Origin: Deltaproteobacteria bacterium
GTDB taxonomy: Bacteria; Myxococcota; Myxococcia; Myxococcales; JAHFDP01
DNA length: 38,970 nucleotides
Reading direction: 5' to 3'
NCBI GenBank assembly: GCA_023248955.1
Contig: JAHFDP010000040.1
Location: 1 to 38,970, forward strand
Position numbers and translations under genes: made by a program. The notes beneath the pieces are model-generated. The model did not search any database, had not been told where the DNA came from, and was given only the letters and a program-made list of their open reading frames with translations. Within the stretch, counting starts at the first letter, position 1; every line of letters begins with the position of its first letter. This document shows, piece by piece, positions 1 through 8,276 of this stretch.

Positions 1-2
1 CC

Positions 3-116
3 GAGCATCTTTTGGATCCGCGTTGGAAGCGCGTTGGCGTTGGAACGCACTACGCGACGACGGCGAAGCACGGCGCGGGGCGGTTGTGGATTGCGATCGT
101 GTTTGCGGCGCCGTAG
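3..116 (+). CDS. C-terminal end of a CAP/SCP-domain protein (partial)
   Basis: Only the last 37 codons are in the window, reading in frame 3 to a TAG at 114-116. The peptide contains LLDPRWKRVGVGT, then a Gly-rich turn and GRLWIAIVFAAP before the stop. This matches the end of CAP (cysteine-rich secretory, SCP/PR-1) domains, which usually read N-[IL]L-P-x(4)-[VI]GVG followed by a strand of the type W-x-[TV]-x-x-F. Bacterial CAP proteins are normally secreted, and their function is mostly unknown. The gene is convergent with the minus-strand gene ending at 362. The call rests on a short peptide without the catalytic-type His/Glu residues, so it is tentative. Confidence 0.5.
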   Translation, partial: EHLLDPRWKRVGVGTHYATTAKHGAGRLWIAIVFAAP

Positions 117-125
117 GAAACACAA

Positions 126-330
126 AAAGCAAAAGCAAAAACTCACTGGGAGGATGGGAGGGAGGGAAGGATAGGAGATTTATTCTTTGGCACATCCAAC
201 ATGTTGATTTCAAATAGGATTCACACTTCCTTTTGGATTCCAGAAATCATATTAATCTGGGATTCCTAACCCAAAACCTTGCATACTCCCCCTACTCCCA
301 TCCTCCCTGTGAGTTTTTGCTTTTGCTCTT
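126..330. repeat. Palindromic element 1: long inverted repeat with purine-rich arms and AT-rich loop
   Basis: The left arm (126-160) and right arm (295-330) are near-perfect inverted copies. Read outward-in, each has an A-rich GCAAAAGCAAAAACTCAC part followed by GGGAGGATGGGAG, with one mismatch in the core. The 134-bp interior is strikingly AT-rich for this genome and holds a smaller inverted repeat (ATTCCAGA / TCTGGGAT). The element fills the gap between two convergent genes (stops at 116 and 362). A related element lies at 27113-27266. No ORF of note is inside. It could be a bidirectional terminator-like palindrome or a non-autonomous mobile element. Confidence 0.75.
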
Positions 331-361
331 TTCCGATAACGAATCGCTAGCTGATTATTCC

Positions 362-2065
362 TTACGCGTCATTCAGGCGCCCTTCAAACACCAGGTGCTT
401 CCACTCGGGATCGCTCGAACGCACCCGAATCTCTAGCGCGTTGCCCGGCCCCGCCTGAAGATCCACCGATTGGCTGCTCACCTCGCCCGGTCGGCTCAGC
501 TCCAACACGATCGGAGCGTTGCCACGCGGCCGCAACTCAATCTCCACAACACCCGCATGGGTGACATCACCAAGGGCAAAGTCCACGGTAAGGTGGCGCC
601 CGGGAAGCGTTGGAAAAACCATGCTTCGCCAACGCCGGCTTGGGCTCGGATGCATCCAAACGCCACGCCTTGGCTGGCCATTCACACTTTCGGCGTCGGC
701 GGGAATCGAGCCGGTCATTGCCCAGCTTCCCGGATCTTCATGGCTACACTCCCAGCGCTCCGCGTTGGGGTTGAAGTAGTCGCAGGGAATGTCGCCCAGA
801 AATACGCGCGCCTGCTTGACATGGGAGCTAAGCAGCTGCGGATTGGGCTTTCGTACCGTGCGTACCACCACCCCCATCAGGAGCACGGCGAGTGCAACAG
901 CCATCGAAATCCGCCAACCCGGCGTCGGAAGCGTCTCCATCGATTTCGGTGGCAGGACTCTTCCGGCCAATGCAGCTAGTCCCACCGCAGAGACACCGAA
1001 AACCGCATTGAGAAAATGGGGACGATACCAATCGTAAGTGGCGAAGGCGAGAATCGGTAGAACACCGAAAAGGGCCAGCCCCAAGGCAAGGAGAACCCGG
1101 CGGCGAAAGAGCAACACCAGGCCTACCGCACCAGGAACCAGCGGCCAGCAGAGCGACCATGCGCCCGCATAGTCACCGCCGAGTAGAATCTTCCTAAGCC
1201 CGTCCATAAACGGGACTCGGAAGAGACGTACGTGGGAAGCTACGATGGCAGTGCCCTGTTGGCGCACCATCACGCGCTGGTACGACGTTATCCAAGGCGC
1301 ACCGAACATCCAAGTATTGAGCGCCCCATATATTCCGAGCGGGATTAAAGCGAACGCGGCCGCTCGACGCACGGCCACACCGCCACCAGCCTCTAGAACG
1401 ATCACGCCGAGTCCAGGCACGAAAGCAACGTTCATCACGCGCGACCAGAGGGCCAAACCGCACAGAATGCCAGCCCAAGCAAAGCGTTTCGCCAGCGTGA
1501 GTTCTATCGTGCCAAGAAGAAGCACGGCGCTCAGCACATCATTGGAAAAGGCGTACGATTGTTCGCGAACAAAGGGGAGCGCAGCGATGGCGACGGCTGC
1601 GATAGCAGCGGGCTCGGGGCGGCACAGTCGCCGGCAGACGAGAAACACCAGAAGCACGAAAACGAAGTTCAGCAAAACATTGATCGCCAGCGTCCCTGTT
1701 GGGCCAAACAATAGGTAGAGCGGCACGGCTAAGAGGGGCAACAGAACGGGATGCTTCGGGTACCACCCACCATTTTTTCCGAGGGAGACGTTGCTCCAGT
1801 CGTCGCCAAGGTCACGGTTCCATCCAAGGTCGCGGAGGTACCAGCTTTCGGGTTGCAGCGCTCGCTGTTCGAGGCTGCCGGTTTCGGCGAGCGCGCGCAA
1901 GGTGGTGAAGTAGAACGCGCCGTCGCGGTAGAGCCAGGTGTTGGGCTGCCACTTGTCGGCAATGGTGCGGCCATGAAGAACGGCGAACGCGAGCGCAACC
2001 GCAACCGCGCAGCGGGCGGTGATGGGGAAGCGGCCGAAGAAACGGCGAGCGTGGGGAGCGACCAT
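362..2065 (-). CDS. Polytopic membrane glycosyltransferase-like protein (GT-C type)
   Basis: This 567-residue protein probably moves a sugar from a polyprenyl-phosphate donor in the inner membrane. An Arg-rich N terminus leads into a first membrane helix near residues 17-32. A loop with YRDGAFYF and, further on, WYPKHPVLLPLLA follows, a D-x-x and Y-P-K-x-P arrangement typical of GT-C loops. About nine more hydrophobic segments run to roughly residue 400. The last 160 residues are soluble and beta-rich, with no recognised motif. Start: ATG at 2065; no strong ribosome site is seen. It stands alone between a convergent gene and the transpeptidase upstream. Family membership (GT39/DUF-type) is inferred from topology; substrate unknown. 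Confidence 0.6.
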   Translation of the reverse strand: MVAPHARRFFGRFPITARCAVAVALAFAVLHGRTIADKWQPNTWLYRDGAFYFTTLRALAETGSLEQRALQPESWYLRDLGWNRDLGDDWSNVSLGKNGGWYPKHPVLLPLLAVPLYLLFGPTGTLAINVLLNFVFVLLVFLVCRRLCRPEPAAIAAVAIAALPFVREQSYAFSNDVLSAVLLLGTIELTLAKRFAWAGILCGLALWSRVMNVAFVPGLGVIVLEAGGGVAVRRAAAFALIPLGIYGALNTWMFGAPWITSYQRVMVRQQGTAIVASHVRLFRVPFMDGLRKILLGGDYAGAWSLCWPLVPGAVGLVLLFRRRVLLALGLALFGVLPILAFATYDWYRPHFLNAVFGVSAVGLAALAGRVLPPKSMETLPTPGWRISMAVALAVLLMGVVVRTVRKPNPQLLSSHVKQARVFLGDIPCDYFNPNAERWECSHEDPGSWAMTGSIPADAESVNGQPRRGVWMHPSPSRRWRSMVFPTLPGRHLTVDFALGDVTHAGVVEIELRPRGNAPIVLELSRPGEVSSQSVDLQAGPGNALEIRVRSSDPEWKHLVFEGRLNDA

Positions 2066-2183
2066 GTCGCATCAGCAAAGCAACCACGGTGCCACAGAGA
2101 GGAGCTGTGAAATTAGCAGGATACTGTGTTGACCGTTCCGTCCAGGCCGCCCGATCGCGGAAAAAATCTACGATTCGCTGACA

Positions 2184-3437
2184 TTACCGCCTAGAAACCG
2201 ACGCGGTCCGCTTGTGGTGCCGATGCACCTGCGCGACTTCCATCGGATGCGTCGCGGAGCCGAGCAGAAACGTCCGAAACGCCTCGCGCGCGACGTAGGA
2301 CGCGTGAATCCGCCAATGCTGCTCGTTCACCACCAGCGCGGCCACGGCGATGGTCGGATGATCGGCCGGCGCGTAACCGACGAACCACGAATAGTCTTGA
2401 AACGGTTGGTGCGAGGAGAGCGAGCCGGTCTTCCCCGCCACCTGAACGCCGGGCAGCGCCCAGCCGCGCCGCTCGCGGAATGCACGCCGCGCCGTACCCT
2501 CTTCGACGGTGAGCTTCATCATTTCGCCGAGCTCGGTGGCGGTAGCGGTCTCCAGGAATCGCCGTGTCTCGCTGGGAGCGACAGGCTCGCCGTCGATCGA
2601 CTCCACCAGCGTCGGCATGTGCGCCAGCCCGCCATTGGCAACCGCGGCGGCGATCAGCGCGCCATGGAGCGGCGACAGATGGACATCGCCGAAACCGGCG
2701 GCGCTCTCGGCAAACCCAAAATCATCGTCGGGAATTTGCGCCTTGGAGACGGCCACCACCGGCGACGGCGACGGCCAGAGTGCAATCGGCGCATTGAAGA
2801 GAAAGCGTTCCGCCATCGCGCGCAACTCCGTCGGTTCGAGATTGCGCTGCGCCAGCTTGGCCACTGCCACGTTGGTGCTCTTGGCCAGCGCGTCTGACAA
2901 AGTAATACAACGATGATCGCGCCGCGTGTCCTCGAGGAGCCGCTCCTGCAGGCGGTGGCGACCGCCGTGGTAGCAAATTTCCTCGTCGCCCCGAATGCCG
3001 GCTTCCAAGAGCGCCGCCGTGGTGACCAGCTTGAACACCGATGCGGCTGGTGCAATCGCGGTGAGCGCCACATTTCCGTTGACGCGACGCTCGGTGTGCT
3101 GGGCCAGCGCAAGTACACGGCCGGTGCGCGGATCGATGGCCACCAGCGCGCCCGCAGGGACGCGGTAGTCGACGAACAACTTCGTGGCCGCGACTTGTAA
3201 GCGCACATCGAGTGAAAGCTCGGCGCGGCGGCCGTCTTGGAGTGGCGCAACGTAACGGCCCGCGGAGAGATCGAGCTGGGCCGCGGAAAGCAGATCGGCA
3301 CCAGGTGGCAACGCCAACGGCGTGACCTCAACAACGACGGGTGCCACACTCGGTTTCGATTCGTCGGCGGCCACGCTCCCGACCGCCAGCGTCACGAGAA
3401 CGGCGAAGGTGCGTAGCGCTGGAGCAGGCGTCGGCAT
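2184..3437 (-). CDS. Secreted penicillin-binding transpeptidase-domain protein
   Basis: A 417-residue protein with a signal peptide (about residues 1-24, ending SVAADE). All three active-site motifs of the serine acyl-transferase fold are visible: SVFK (Ser133-Lys136), STN (187-189) and KTGS (336-339). The family cross-links D-Ala-D-Ala stem peptides of peptidoglycan and binds beta-lactams. It lacks the long N-terminal pedestal of a class B PBP and any glycosyltransferase domain, so it is close to a bare transpeptidase, resembling the C-terminal half of FtsI/PBP2. The motif order and the preceding ALVAIDPRTGRVLAL strand match that group. The 102-bp gap upstream holds a small dyad (GTGGA-TGTT-TCCAC) just before the ATG. 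A regulatory or BlaR/OXA-like role cannot be excluded. Confidence 0.85.
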   Translation of the reverse strand: MPTPAPALRTFAVLVTLAVGSVAADESKPSVAPVVVEVTPLALPPGADLLSAAQLDLSAGRYVAPLQDGRRAELSLDVRLQVAATKLFVDYRVPAGALVAIDPRTGRVLALAQHTERRVNGNVALTAIAPAASVFKLVTTAALLEAGIRGDEEICYHGGRHRLQERLLEDTRRDHRCITLSDALAKSTNVAVAKLAQRNLEPTELRAMAERFLFNAPIALWPSPSPVVAVSKAQIPDDDFGFAESAAGFGDVHLSPLHGALIAAAVANGGLAHMPTLVESIDGEPVAPSETRRFLETATATELGEMMKLTVEEGTARRAFRERRGWALPGVQVAGKTGSLSSHQPFQDYSWFVGYAPADHPTIAVAALVVNEQHWRIHASYVAREAFRTFLLGSATHPMEVAQVHRHHKRTASVSRR

Positions 3438-3538
3438 TGGCGGGTGGATGTTTCCACTCTACCAAACCAGCCGACCGACCGCCAAAAAGACGCGAGGCGA
3501 GAACACAGGCCGCCGCATACTTGCGGCAATTGACTATA

Positions 3539-5143
3539 TTAAATGTCGTACACTCGACGTCGGCGCCGGAACCCGAGAAACACCAGCGCGGCGGCAAGTG
3601 CGCCATGTGACCCAAAACAGCCTCCTGAGGAATGCCCCGTTCCGCTCGCGCCGGCGGTCGCTCCAGCGTCGGCGCCATTCGAGGGGTGACAAATCGCGGC
3701 GTCGTTGCAAAGGCCACCACAGCCGTCGGGGTCGTAGCAGCCGAGGCCCTCGCAATTGGGCTTGCATGGGCCCGGGTCGGTGCCGGCGTCTGGCGTGGGA
3801 TGCGATCCACATGCAGCGGTTGCCGTTTTTTTGAAGCAAGCGCCGGTGACCTTGTCGCAAGTCCACTTTCCCACCGCCGCGCCTTCGCAGTCGTGGTCGG
3901 TCTTGCACGACGCCCAGCAGACACCCTGCCCGGCTTGCCCAAGCGGCTGGCACTGCTGGCCCTTTTCGCATTGGATCGATGCGCAGGTGGCCGCGTCGTA
4001 GGTGCAGGTTCGCAAACAGGCCGACGTTCCGGCCGCCACGAACTCGCGGCCGACGCAAACCGCCGAGCCAGGGCAAGTTCCACCACAGCTGGCCACGGTG
4101 CAGTAGCCGCCCGGTACCGAGGTTTCACAGGTCTCACCGAGGCCGCAATCCGCATCCGCTTTGCAAACAGCGCCCATGGGTTTGTGGCTCACACCATTGG
4201 TGTCACAGCTGAGGCTGGTACGGGTGGGCACGCCCTTGCTCGCGGTGCCAGGGTAAAAATCAGGGAGGCAGAACCCGGTCTGACCGCACACCGATCCACT
4301 CGGGCAGGCTTGCGTTGCGGAACAGGCCGCCGTGCAGATTTTTCCAACGTCTGTGCATTGGCAATCCAGCGCAGGGCCGCAATCGGGGACGGTGAAACCA
4401 TTGAGATCGGCACCGTCGCAAGGGCGGCCGATGCCGTTCACCGGATAGATTTGGCAGAAGTTGTCCTGGTCTCGTCCGTCGGGCAGGTTTGCCGTGAAAC
4501 CCGTCTGCGCGAAGGGAAACATCACGCTTTGGAAATCGACGTCGGGCCCGTTGCATGGCGGCTGCCCATCGCCACGGCTCTGCTGGCAAACGTGGTGCAA
4601 GCCAAAACAGTGCGCGGTCTCTTGCATCGCCACGCCCTGCAGATCGATCGAGTCCTTGTCGCCGTCCGAGGCGAAGTCTTCGTCCACCGCGTTGTAGACC
4701 GTGTCGCAATCGTTGACGTAGCTGTCTGGATCCGTCGACGGGTTGGCGAAGGCGATCGCGCCGCCCTGCATGTACTGGTAGGTGGGATCGCTCGCCAGCG
4801 TGACGAAGATGCCCTCGGTGTTCTTGCGATCCGATTGGTCGTTTCGTTCGGTGGCGCCGCCTGGAGGCGTGACTTCGCGAAAGAAGAGCGTCGAGCAGGC
4901 CTTGCCCGCGGCGTCCTTCGGACCACCAGCATCGAAAGCCGTAAACGTCGCGGCGATGGCCGTCCGAACGGCATCGACCGTGACGTGCTTACCGCTGTAG
5001 GGCTTCCCGTCGGTGCCGAGGCCCGAGTACTGCCAAGGGAAGCTCCCGCCGCGCACTTGCGTGCCAATCCAATAGAGCGGATAGGCCGACGCCGTGCCCG
5101 CGGAGAGAAGAGATGCCGCGACGATCGCGACAGCGCGGTTCAT
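3539..5143 (-). CDS. Secreted matrixin-like metalloprotease homologue with altered zinc motif and MYXO-CTERM tail
   Basis: 534 residues. Signal peptide 1-20 (ends TASA). The N-terminal half resembles myxobacterial matrixin-type metallopeptidases: a zinc-site helix at 174-184 reads QETAHCFGLHH, followed by a Met-turn-like SVMFP. The usual HExxHxxGxxH first His is Gln174 (codon CAA); Glu175, His178 and His184 remain. Residues ~240-470 are Cys-rich with repeated C-x-x-D-x-D-C and C-x(3)-Q-x-C patterns, as in Myxococcota surface proteins. The C terminus has a Gly/Ser/Ala linker, one Cys, a hydrophobic helix and RRRRR, matching a MYXO-CTERM sorting signal for surface anchoring. Its ATG overlaps the upstream stop (ATGA, 5140-5143), so the two genes are translationally coupled. 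Protease activity is doubtful given Gln174. Confidence 0.8.
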   Translation of the reverse strand: MNRAVAIVAASLLSAGTASAYPLYWIGTQVRGGSFPWQYSGLGTDGKPYSGKHVTVDAVRTAIAATFTAFDAGGPKDAAGKACSTLFFREVTPPGGATERNDQSDRKNTEGIFVTLASDPTYQYMQGGAIAFANPSTDPDSYVNDCDTVYNAVDEDFASDGDKDSIDLQGVAMQETAHCFGLHHVCQQSRGDGQPPCNGPDVDFQSVMFPFAQTGFTANLPDGRDQDNFCQIYPVNGIGRPCDGADLNGFTVPDCGPALDCQCTDVGKICTAACSATQACPSGSVCGQTGFCLPDFYPGTASKGVPTRTSLSCDTNGVSHKPMGAVCKADADCGLGETCETSVPGGYCTVASCGGTCPGSAVCVGREFVAAGTSACLRTCTYDAATCASIQCEKGQQCQPLGQAGQGVCWASCKTDHDCEGAAVGKWTCDKVTGACFKKTATAACGSHPTPDAGTDPGPCKPNCEGLGCYDPDGCGGLCNDAAICHPSNGADAGATAGASGTGHSSGGCFGSHGALAAALVFLGFRRRRRVYDI

Positions 5144-5670
5144 CGGGCACCTCCCAGTTGCACGCGGGCTCTCAACTCCTCGAGCGTGCTGGGCGCAACC
5201 GGCCCAGCCGTGCCGCCCCTGAGCGTCAAATCGGTGAGATCGTGCTCGAGGTGGGCGCCCTTTCCGTCATGGTTCACGCTGTATTTTCCCTGCGCGAAAC
5301 CGAGCAAGAAAAACGCGCCCTTCTGCGGCCCGACGCCGGCCTTGAGAAACAGAATGACCTCTTCGCCGGGCGTGAAGTGGGCGTCGCCGGGAATGTTGAC
5401 CAGCGCGCGGCCCTGAATCGAACCGATCTGCTGCACGGTCACCACCGAGGGCGCCGCACCTTTCCACGACTCGAGAACTTGCACGTTGGTGCGCAGCACA
5501 CGCAGGTGCGCCGCGCGATCCTCGCCCGGCTCCTGCGCCATCACCTTCCCGTGGATGACGACGGTGGCAATGCGCGCCAACTGCTCCGGCGACTGGTGCC
5601 GCGCGAGCGCCGCCCGCGCTGGCGCGGAGAGGAAACAGCAGGACAAGAGGGCGTAAAGGAGAGATCGCAT
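5140..5670 (-). CDS. Small secreted partner protein of the matrixin-like protease
   Basis: 176 residues, starting at ATG 5670 with GGAG eight bases upstream. An upstream in-frame ATG at 5778 has no signal peptide and is rejected. The signal peptide is about residues 1-20 (CCFLSAPARA). The mature part is a single beta-rich domain with IVIHGKV-like start, a central V-x-V-L-E-S-W-K-G segment, then GEEVILFLK and a FAQGKYSV strand. From general familiarity with Myxococcota genomes, proteins of this look occur next to matrixin/MYXO-CTERM proteases; their function is unknown and could be chaperone, inhibitor or adhesin. Here the stop overlaps the protease start by four bases, which strongly supports joint expression. 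Confidence 0.7.
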   Translation of the reverse strand: MRSLLYALLSCCFLSAPARAALARHQSPEQLARIATVVIHGKVMAQEPGEDRAAHLRVLRTNVQVLESWKGAAPSVVTVQQIGSIQGRALVNIPGDAHFTPGEEVILFLKAGVGPQKGAFFLLGFAQGKYSVNHDGKGAHLEHDLTDLTLRGGTAGPVAPSTLEELRARVQLGGAR

Positions 5671-5702
5671 CCGTAGCTCCGTATTTAGGACGGCGGGAAA
5701 GC

Positions 5703-5718
5703 CTGGGGAATTCCCCAG
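5703..5718. promoter_or_regulatory. Perfect 16-bp dyad upstream of the protease operon
   Basis: CTGGGGAATTCCCCAG is a perfect palindrome located 33 bp upstream of the start codon at 5670, in the 154-bp gap after the 5825-6202 gene. It could be an operator for the two-gene protease operon or the stem of an RNA hairpin. A clear promoter was not found beside it, so the role is open. Confidence 0.35.
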
Positions 5719-5824
5719 CACCATCCATGCCAACGAGTCAGCCGGATAACGTTTACATAACAATGCGAGATTTTTCACAAGGGGCGCATTCCCCTGGCGA
5801 AAAGCGTTAGCCGACTGGTGGCAC

Positions 5825-6202
5825 TTATGTCGCGCGGCGGCGGAGTGCGACTAGCGCCACCAAAACAACCAACGCGGCGGCGATTCCGGGAACCGCCGTC
5901 TGGCAACCCTGCGCAGGTGGCGTGACGAGTCGCTGGTAGGCCGTCGAAGCCGCCAAGCCAGAGAGATGGACGCGGTGCTCGAGGCCATTGTCCGTCTCGT
6001 CGGCAAACGATTCGGCGCCGGTTGGCTTGGACCAAAGTTTGAGTCGATCCATCGGTTCGATGTCCACGCTGTCCGTGGCCCAGGTCACCCAAGCCTCGCT
6101 GCTGGTGACGCCTGTGATGACGGGGCCTTTCACCACGCCGGGATCGGCGAATGCGGGGACGGACGTCACGAGAACGACGAAGAGAATCGTTGAGCGATGC
6201 AT
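5825..6202 (-). CDS. Small surface protein: fibronectin-III-like domain plus MYXO-CTERM-like tail
   Basis: 125 residues from ATG 6202, which places a good signal peptide (MHRSTILFVVLVTSVPAFA) at the N terminus; a longer frame from 6235 adds 11 charged residues before it and is less likely. The middle reads like one fibronectin-III/purple-phosphatase N-domain-type strand set (GPVITGVTSSEAWVTWATD, then HRVHLSGLAASTAYQ). The end has Pro-Ala-Gln-Gly-Cys, a hydrophobic helix of about 20 residues and RRR, a single-Cys form of the MYXO-CTERM signal. Such a protein would be cell-surface anchored. It lies just upstream of the protease pair and may share regulation with it. Partner and ligand unknown. 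Confidence 0.65.
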   Translation of the reverse strand: MHRSTILFVVLVTSVPAFADPGVVKGPVITGVTSSEAWVTWATDSVDIEPMDRLKLWSKPTGAESFADETDNGLEHRVHLSGLAASTAYQRLVTPPAQGCQTAVPGIAAALVVLVALVALRRRAT

Positions 6203-6284
6203 CACGCGTGGGTACATCCCGGGGCGGCCGGGCACACTCGGACAACTGGCGATTTGTCAAGTGAAAACCACTGACCGTAAACCG

Positions 6285-8276
6285 CTATTTCCGCTCCCAG
6301 ATTTGCCAGCCGTGTTCGATTCGGGCCGGCCGATAGTGCGGCGACAGCCGGCGACCGAGGCGCGCAAAGAAGGCCTGCACTTCGGCGGGACCGGCCCCTT
6401 CGGTGTGCGGATCGTCGAAGAGAATTTGCGGCGGACCCAGCGCCAAGGTCGTCTTGGCCAGCGCCTCGAAATCAGCCGGCGTGAACGTACCCGCAAAAAC
6501 ATCCTGATCAGGAAGTTGATTGTCGAGCCCGGTCAAGAGGGGCAGAAGATAGCAGTCGTTCGTGAAGTAGACCGGCCGATTCAATGATCGAAGGAGCGTG
6601 GCTTTCTCCTCGAGCGCCGCCGCGACAGTGGGCGACAGCCAGACGCCCGAACGAAGAACCGCGGCACCACGTGGATGCAGAAACGGCAACCGATCAAGCA
6701 CACCATTGTTGGCGTTGGCGTGGGCAAGGACCGTGACTGGCGCGAGCGCCAGGGTCAGCACCGCGATGGGCAGCGGCACAAAACCCCGGCGCCACTGTTT
6801 TCGAAAGAGATTCCAGAGACGTCCCTCGAGAAGCGGCGCCAACAAGAATCCGTACAAAAAATAGAGGGTCCACAAATTCCACTCGTGCGGACGGGCCACG
6901 TAATAGGCAAACCAGACCAGCGTGATGGCCGAAATCGCCGCTCGAAACGCGCCACCAAAACTGAGCGCGCCGTCGCTTCGCCGCAGCGCCGCGTGCAACG
7001 CGACGAACGTGGCGTGCAAAAAAATCAGCAGCGCCACCGGATCGAGCGAGAGCGCAAGGCCGCGCAAGTTGGATCCCTGCTCGCCGTAACGACGAAACAG
7101 CTGCACCATGCCGGTGAGCTTCGGGAGAAGCGCCCAATCGCCCAGACCCACGCCGAGCAAGAGCCAAAAGAGACCGAGCACAACCGCAGCGCCAATGGCG
7201 AACGCGGCGGCGATCGAGGCCGCGTATCGAAGAAGCGGCGTTTCGATTCGAACGGCCAAGAAAACGATCGTGCCGAGCGTTACGCAAATTCCGGTTTCGG
7301 TATTGAGGAGGAGAACCAGCGTCGTGGCGAATCCGAGGATCATCGCCGCGCGAACGAGAGAAACGCGACGCGAAAGAAGCAACGCCAACGTGGCCACCGG
7401 AAAGCCTAGCGATCGCCACGCGGATTGGTTCGGAAAGAGAACGGCATTGAAGTTGGTGCCGAGCCACGGCAGGAGCACCAGCAGCGGTGCGATCCACAAG
7501 AGCGGCGCGCGCGGTTTCCAGAGGTAGTAGCTGAGGGCAGCGAGCACCAGAAACGCGAGCTGCAAGAGCTGCATCAGCCGGATGTGCTCACCGAAATCGA
7601 GCCTACGAAAATGGAGCTGCACCGCGGCCAGCGCGGCCGGTGGCAGGAGGCCGTAGTAGGGCGCAGCGCCGTCAAACCAAGCGCGACCCATGGCCAACCG
7701 ATCGGCGGCGCCCACCACGATGCTGAAATGGTGGCCAACTTGGGCGATGAAGGCGGACTTCTCGCCGCTGAAGTCGGGTGTTTCCAAGAGCCCGGGCAGC
7801 ATTAGGAAGAGGACGTCGATCACCAAGAAAGCGATCAGGACTTTGACGTCCACGCGCGTCCGAAAAAACGGCAAAAGCCAGAGGACAACGAAAGCGCCGA
7901 CCGCGCAAAAAAGCGCGGGCACACTGCGATCGCTCGGGTGAGTGATGACAAAAAAGAGCAGCGCCACGGCGACCAAAATTCCACCTTGACGCTTGAGCGG
8001 TCGCGCCATGCCCGAGAGCCGCCGAACGGTCCTTGAGGCAGCCGCGCGTTTCCAGCCGAGCGCACCGACCGCGGCGAAAAGCACGATGCACACGAGCGCC
8101 ACACGGTGGGCCTGGCGTTGCGCCGTCACGTCGACGGCCTGCATCGATTCGACTTGCTCGGGAGAAAAAACCGTCGTCAGCGGCGCCGCGTGTCTCGGAA
8201 AATTCAGCACCACGAGCGCCACCGCTAGCGTTACTGCCGTCAGCAGTATCGCGATGTCCCGAGCAGACGCGATCAC
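6285..8276 (-). CDS. Polytopic inner-membrane protein with soluble C-terminal domain, glycosyltransferase-like
   Basis: 663 residues, assigned a GTG start at 8276 because it forms a GTGA overlap with the stop of the upstream gene (8273); the longer frame to 8378 lies inside that gene. It has about 14 hydrophobic segments to residue ~530 and then a soluble ~130-residue C-terminal domain (…VYFTNDCYLLPLLTG… ending HGWQIWERK). The closing phrase, with a predicted extracytoplasmic alpha/beta domain after the membrane part, resembles GT-C/GT39-like or O-antigen-ligase-like proteins, but no diagnostic motif was identified. Translational coupling to the GT87-like gene suggests the two act on the same lipid-linked glycan. 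Confidence 0.6.
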   Translation of the reverse strand: MIASARDIAILLTAVTLAVALVVLNFPRHAAPLTTVFSPEQVESMQAVDVTAQRQAHRVALVCIVLFAAVGALGWKRAAASRTVRRLSGMARPLKRQGGILVAVALLFFVITHPSDRSVPALFCAVGAFVVLWLLPFFRTRVDVKVLIAFLVIDVLFLMLPGLLETPDFSGEKSAFIAQVGHHFSIVVGAADRLAMGRAWFDGAAPYYGLLPPAALAAVQLHFRRLDFGEHIRLMQLLQLAFLVLAALSYYLWKPRAPLLWIAPLLVLLPWLGTNFNAVLFPNQSAWRSLGFPVATLALLLSRRVSLVRAAMILGFATTLVLLLNTETGICVTLGTIVFLAVRIETPLLRYAASIAAAFAIGAAVVLGLFWLLLGVGLGDWALLPKLTGMVQLFRRYGEQGSNLRGLALSLDPVALLIFLHATFVALHAALRRSDGALSFGGAFRAAISAITLVWFAYYVARPHEWNLWTLYFLYGFLLAPLLEGRLWNLFRKQWRRGFVPLPIAVLTLALAPVTVLAHANANNGVLDRLPFLHPRGAAVLRSGVWLSPTVAAALEEKATLLRSLNRPVYFTNDCYLLPLLTGLDNQLPDQDVFAGTFTPADFEALAKTTLALGPPQILFDDPHTEGAGPAEVQAFFARLGRRLSPHYRPARIEHGWQIWERK

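Noticed and set aside
2100-2183. TTGACC and T-run as promoter or terminator between the transpeptidase and upstream glycosyltransferase
   Set aside because: TTGACC is on the opposite strand to both genes and the T6 run lacks a preceding stem.
3632-5416. 594-codon plus-strand open frame
   Set aside because: It runs antisense to the protease and its partner, which have a signal peptide, zinc motif, Cys pattern and sorting tail; the antisense product is low-complexity Arg/Ala/Val, as expected from high GC.
5771-5800. AGGGG-loop-CCCCT stem as a Rho-independent terminator
   Set aside because: No U-run follows on either strand.
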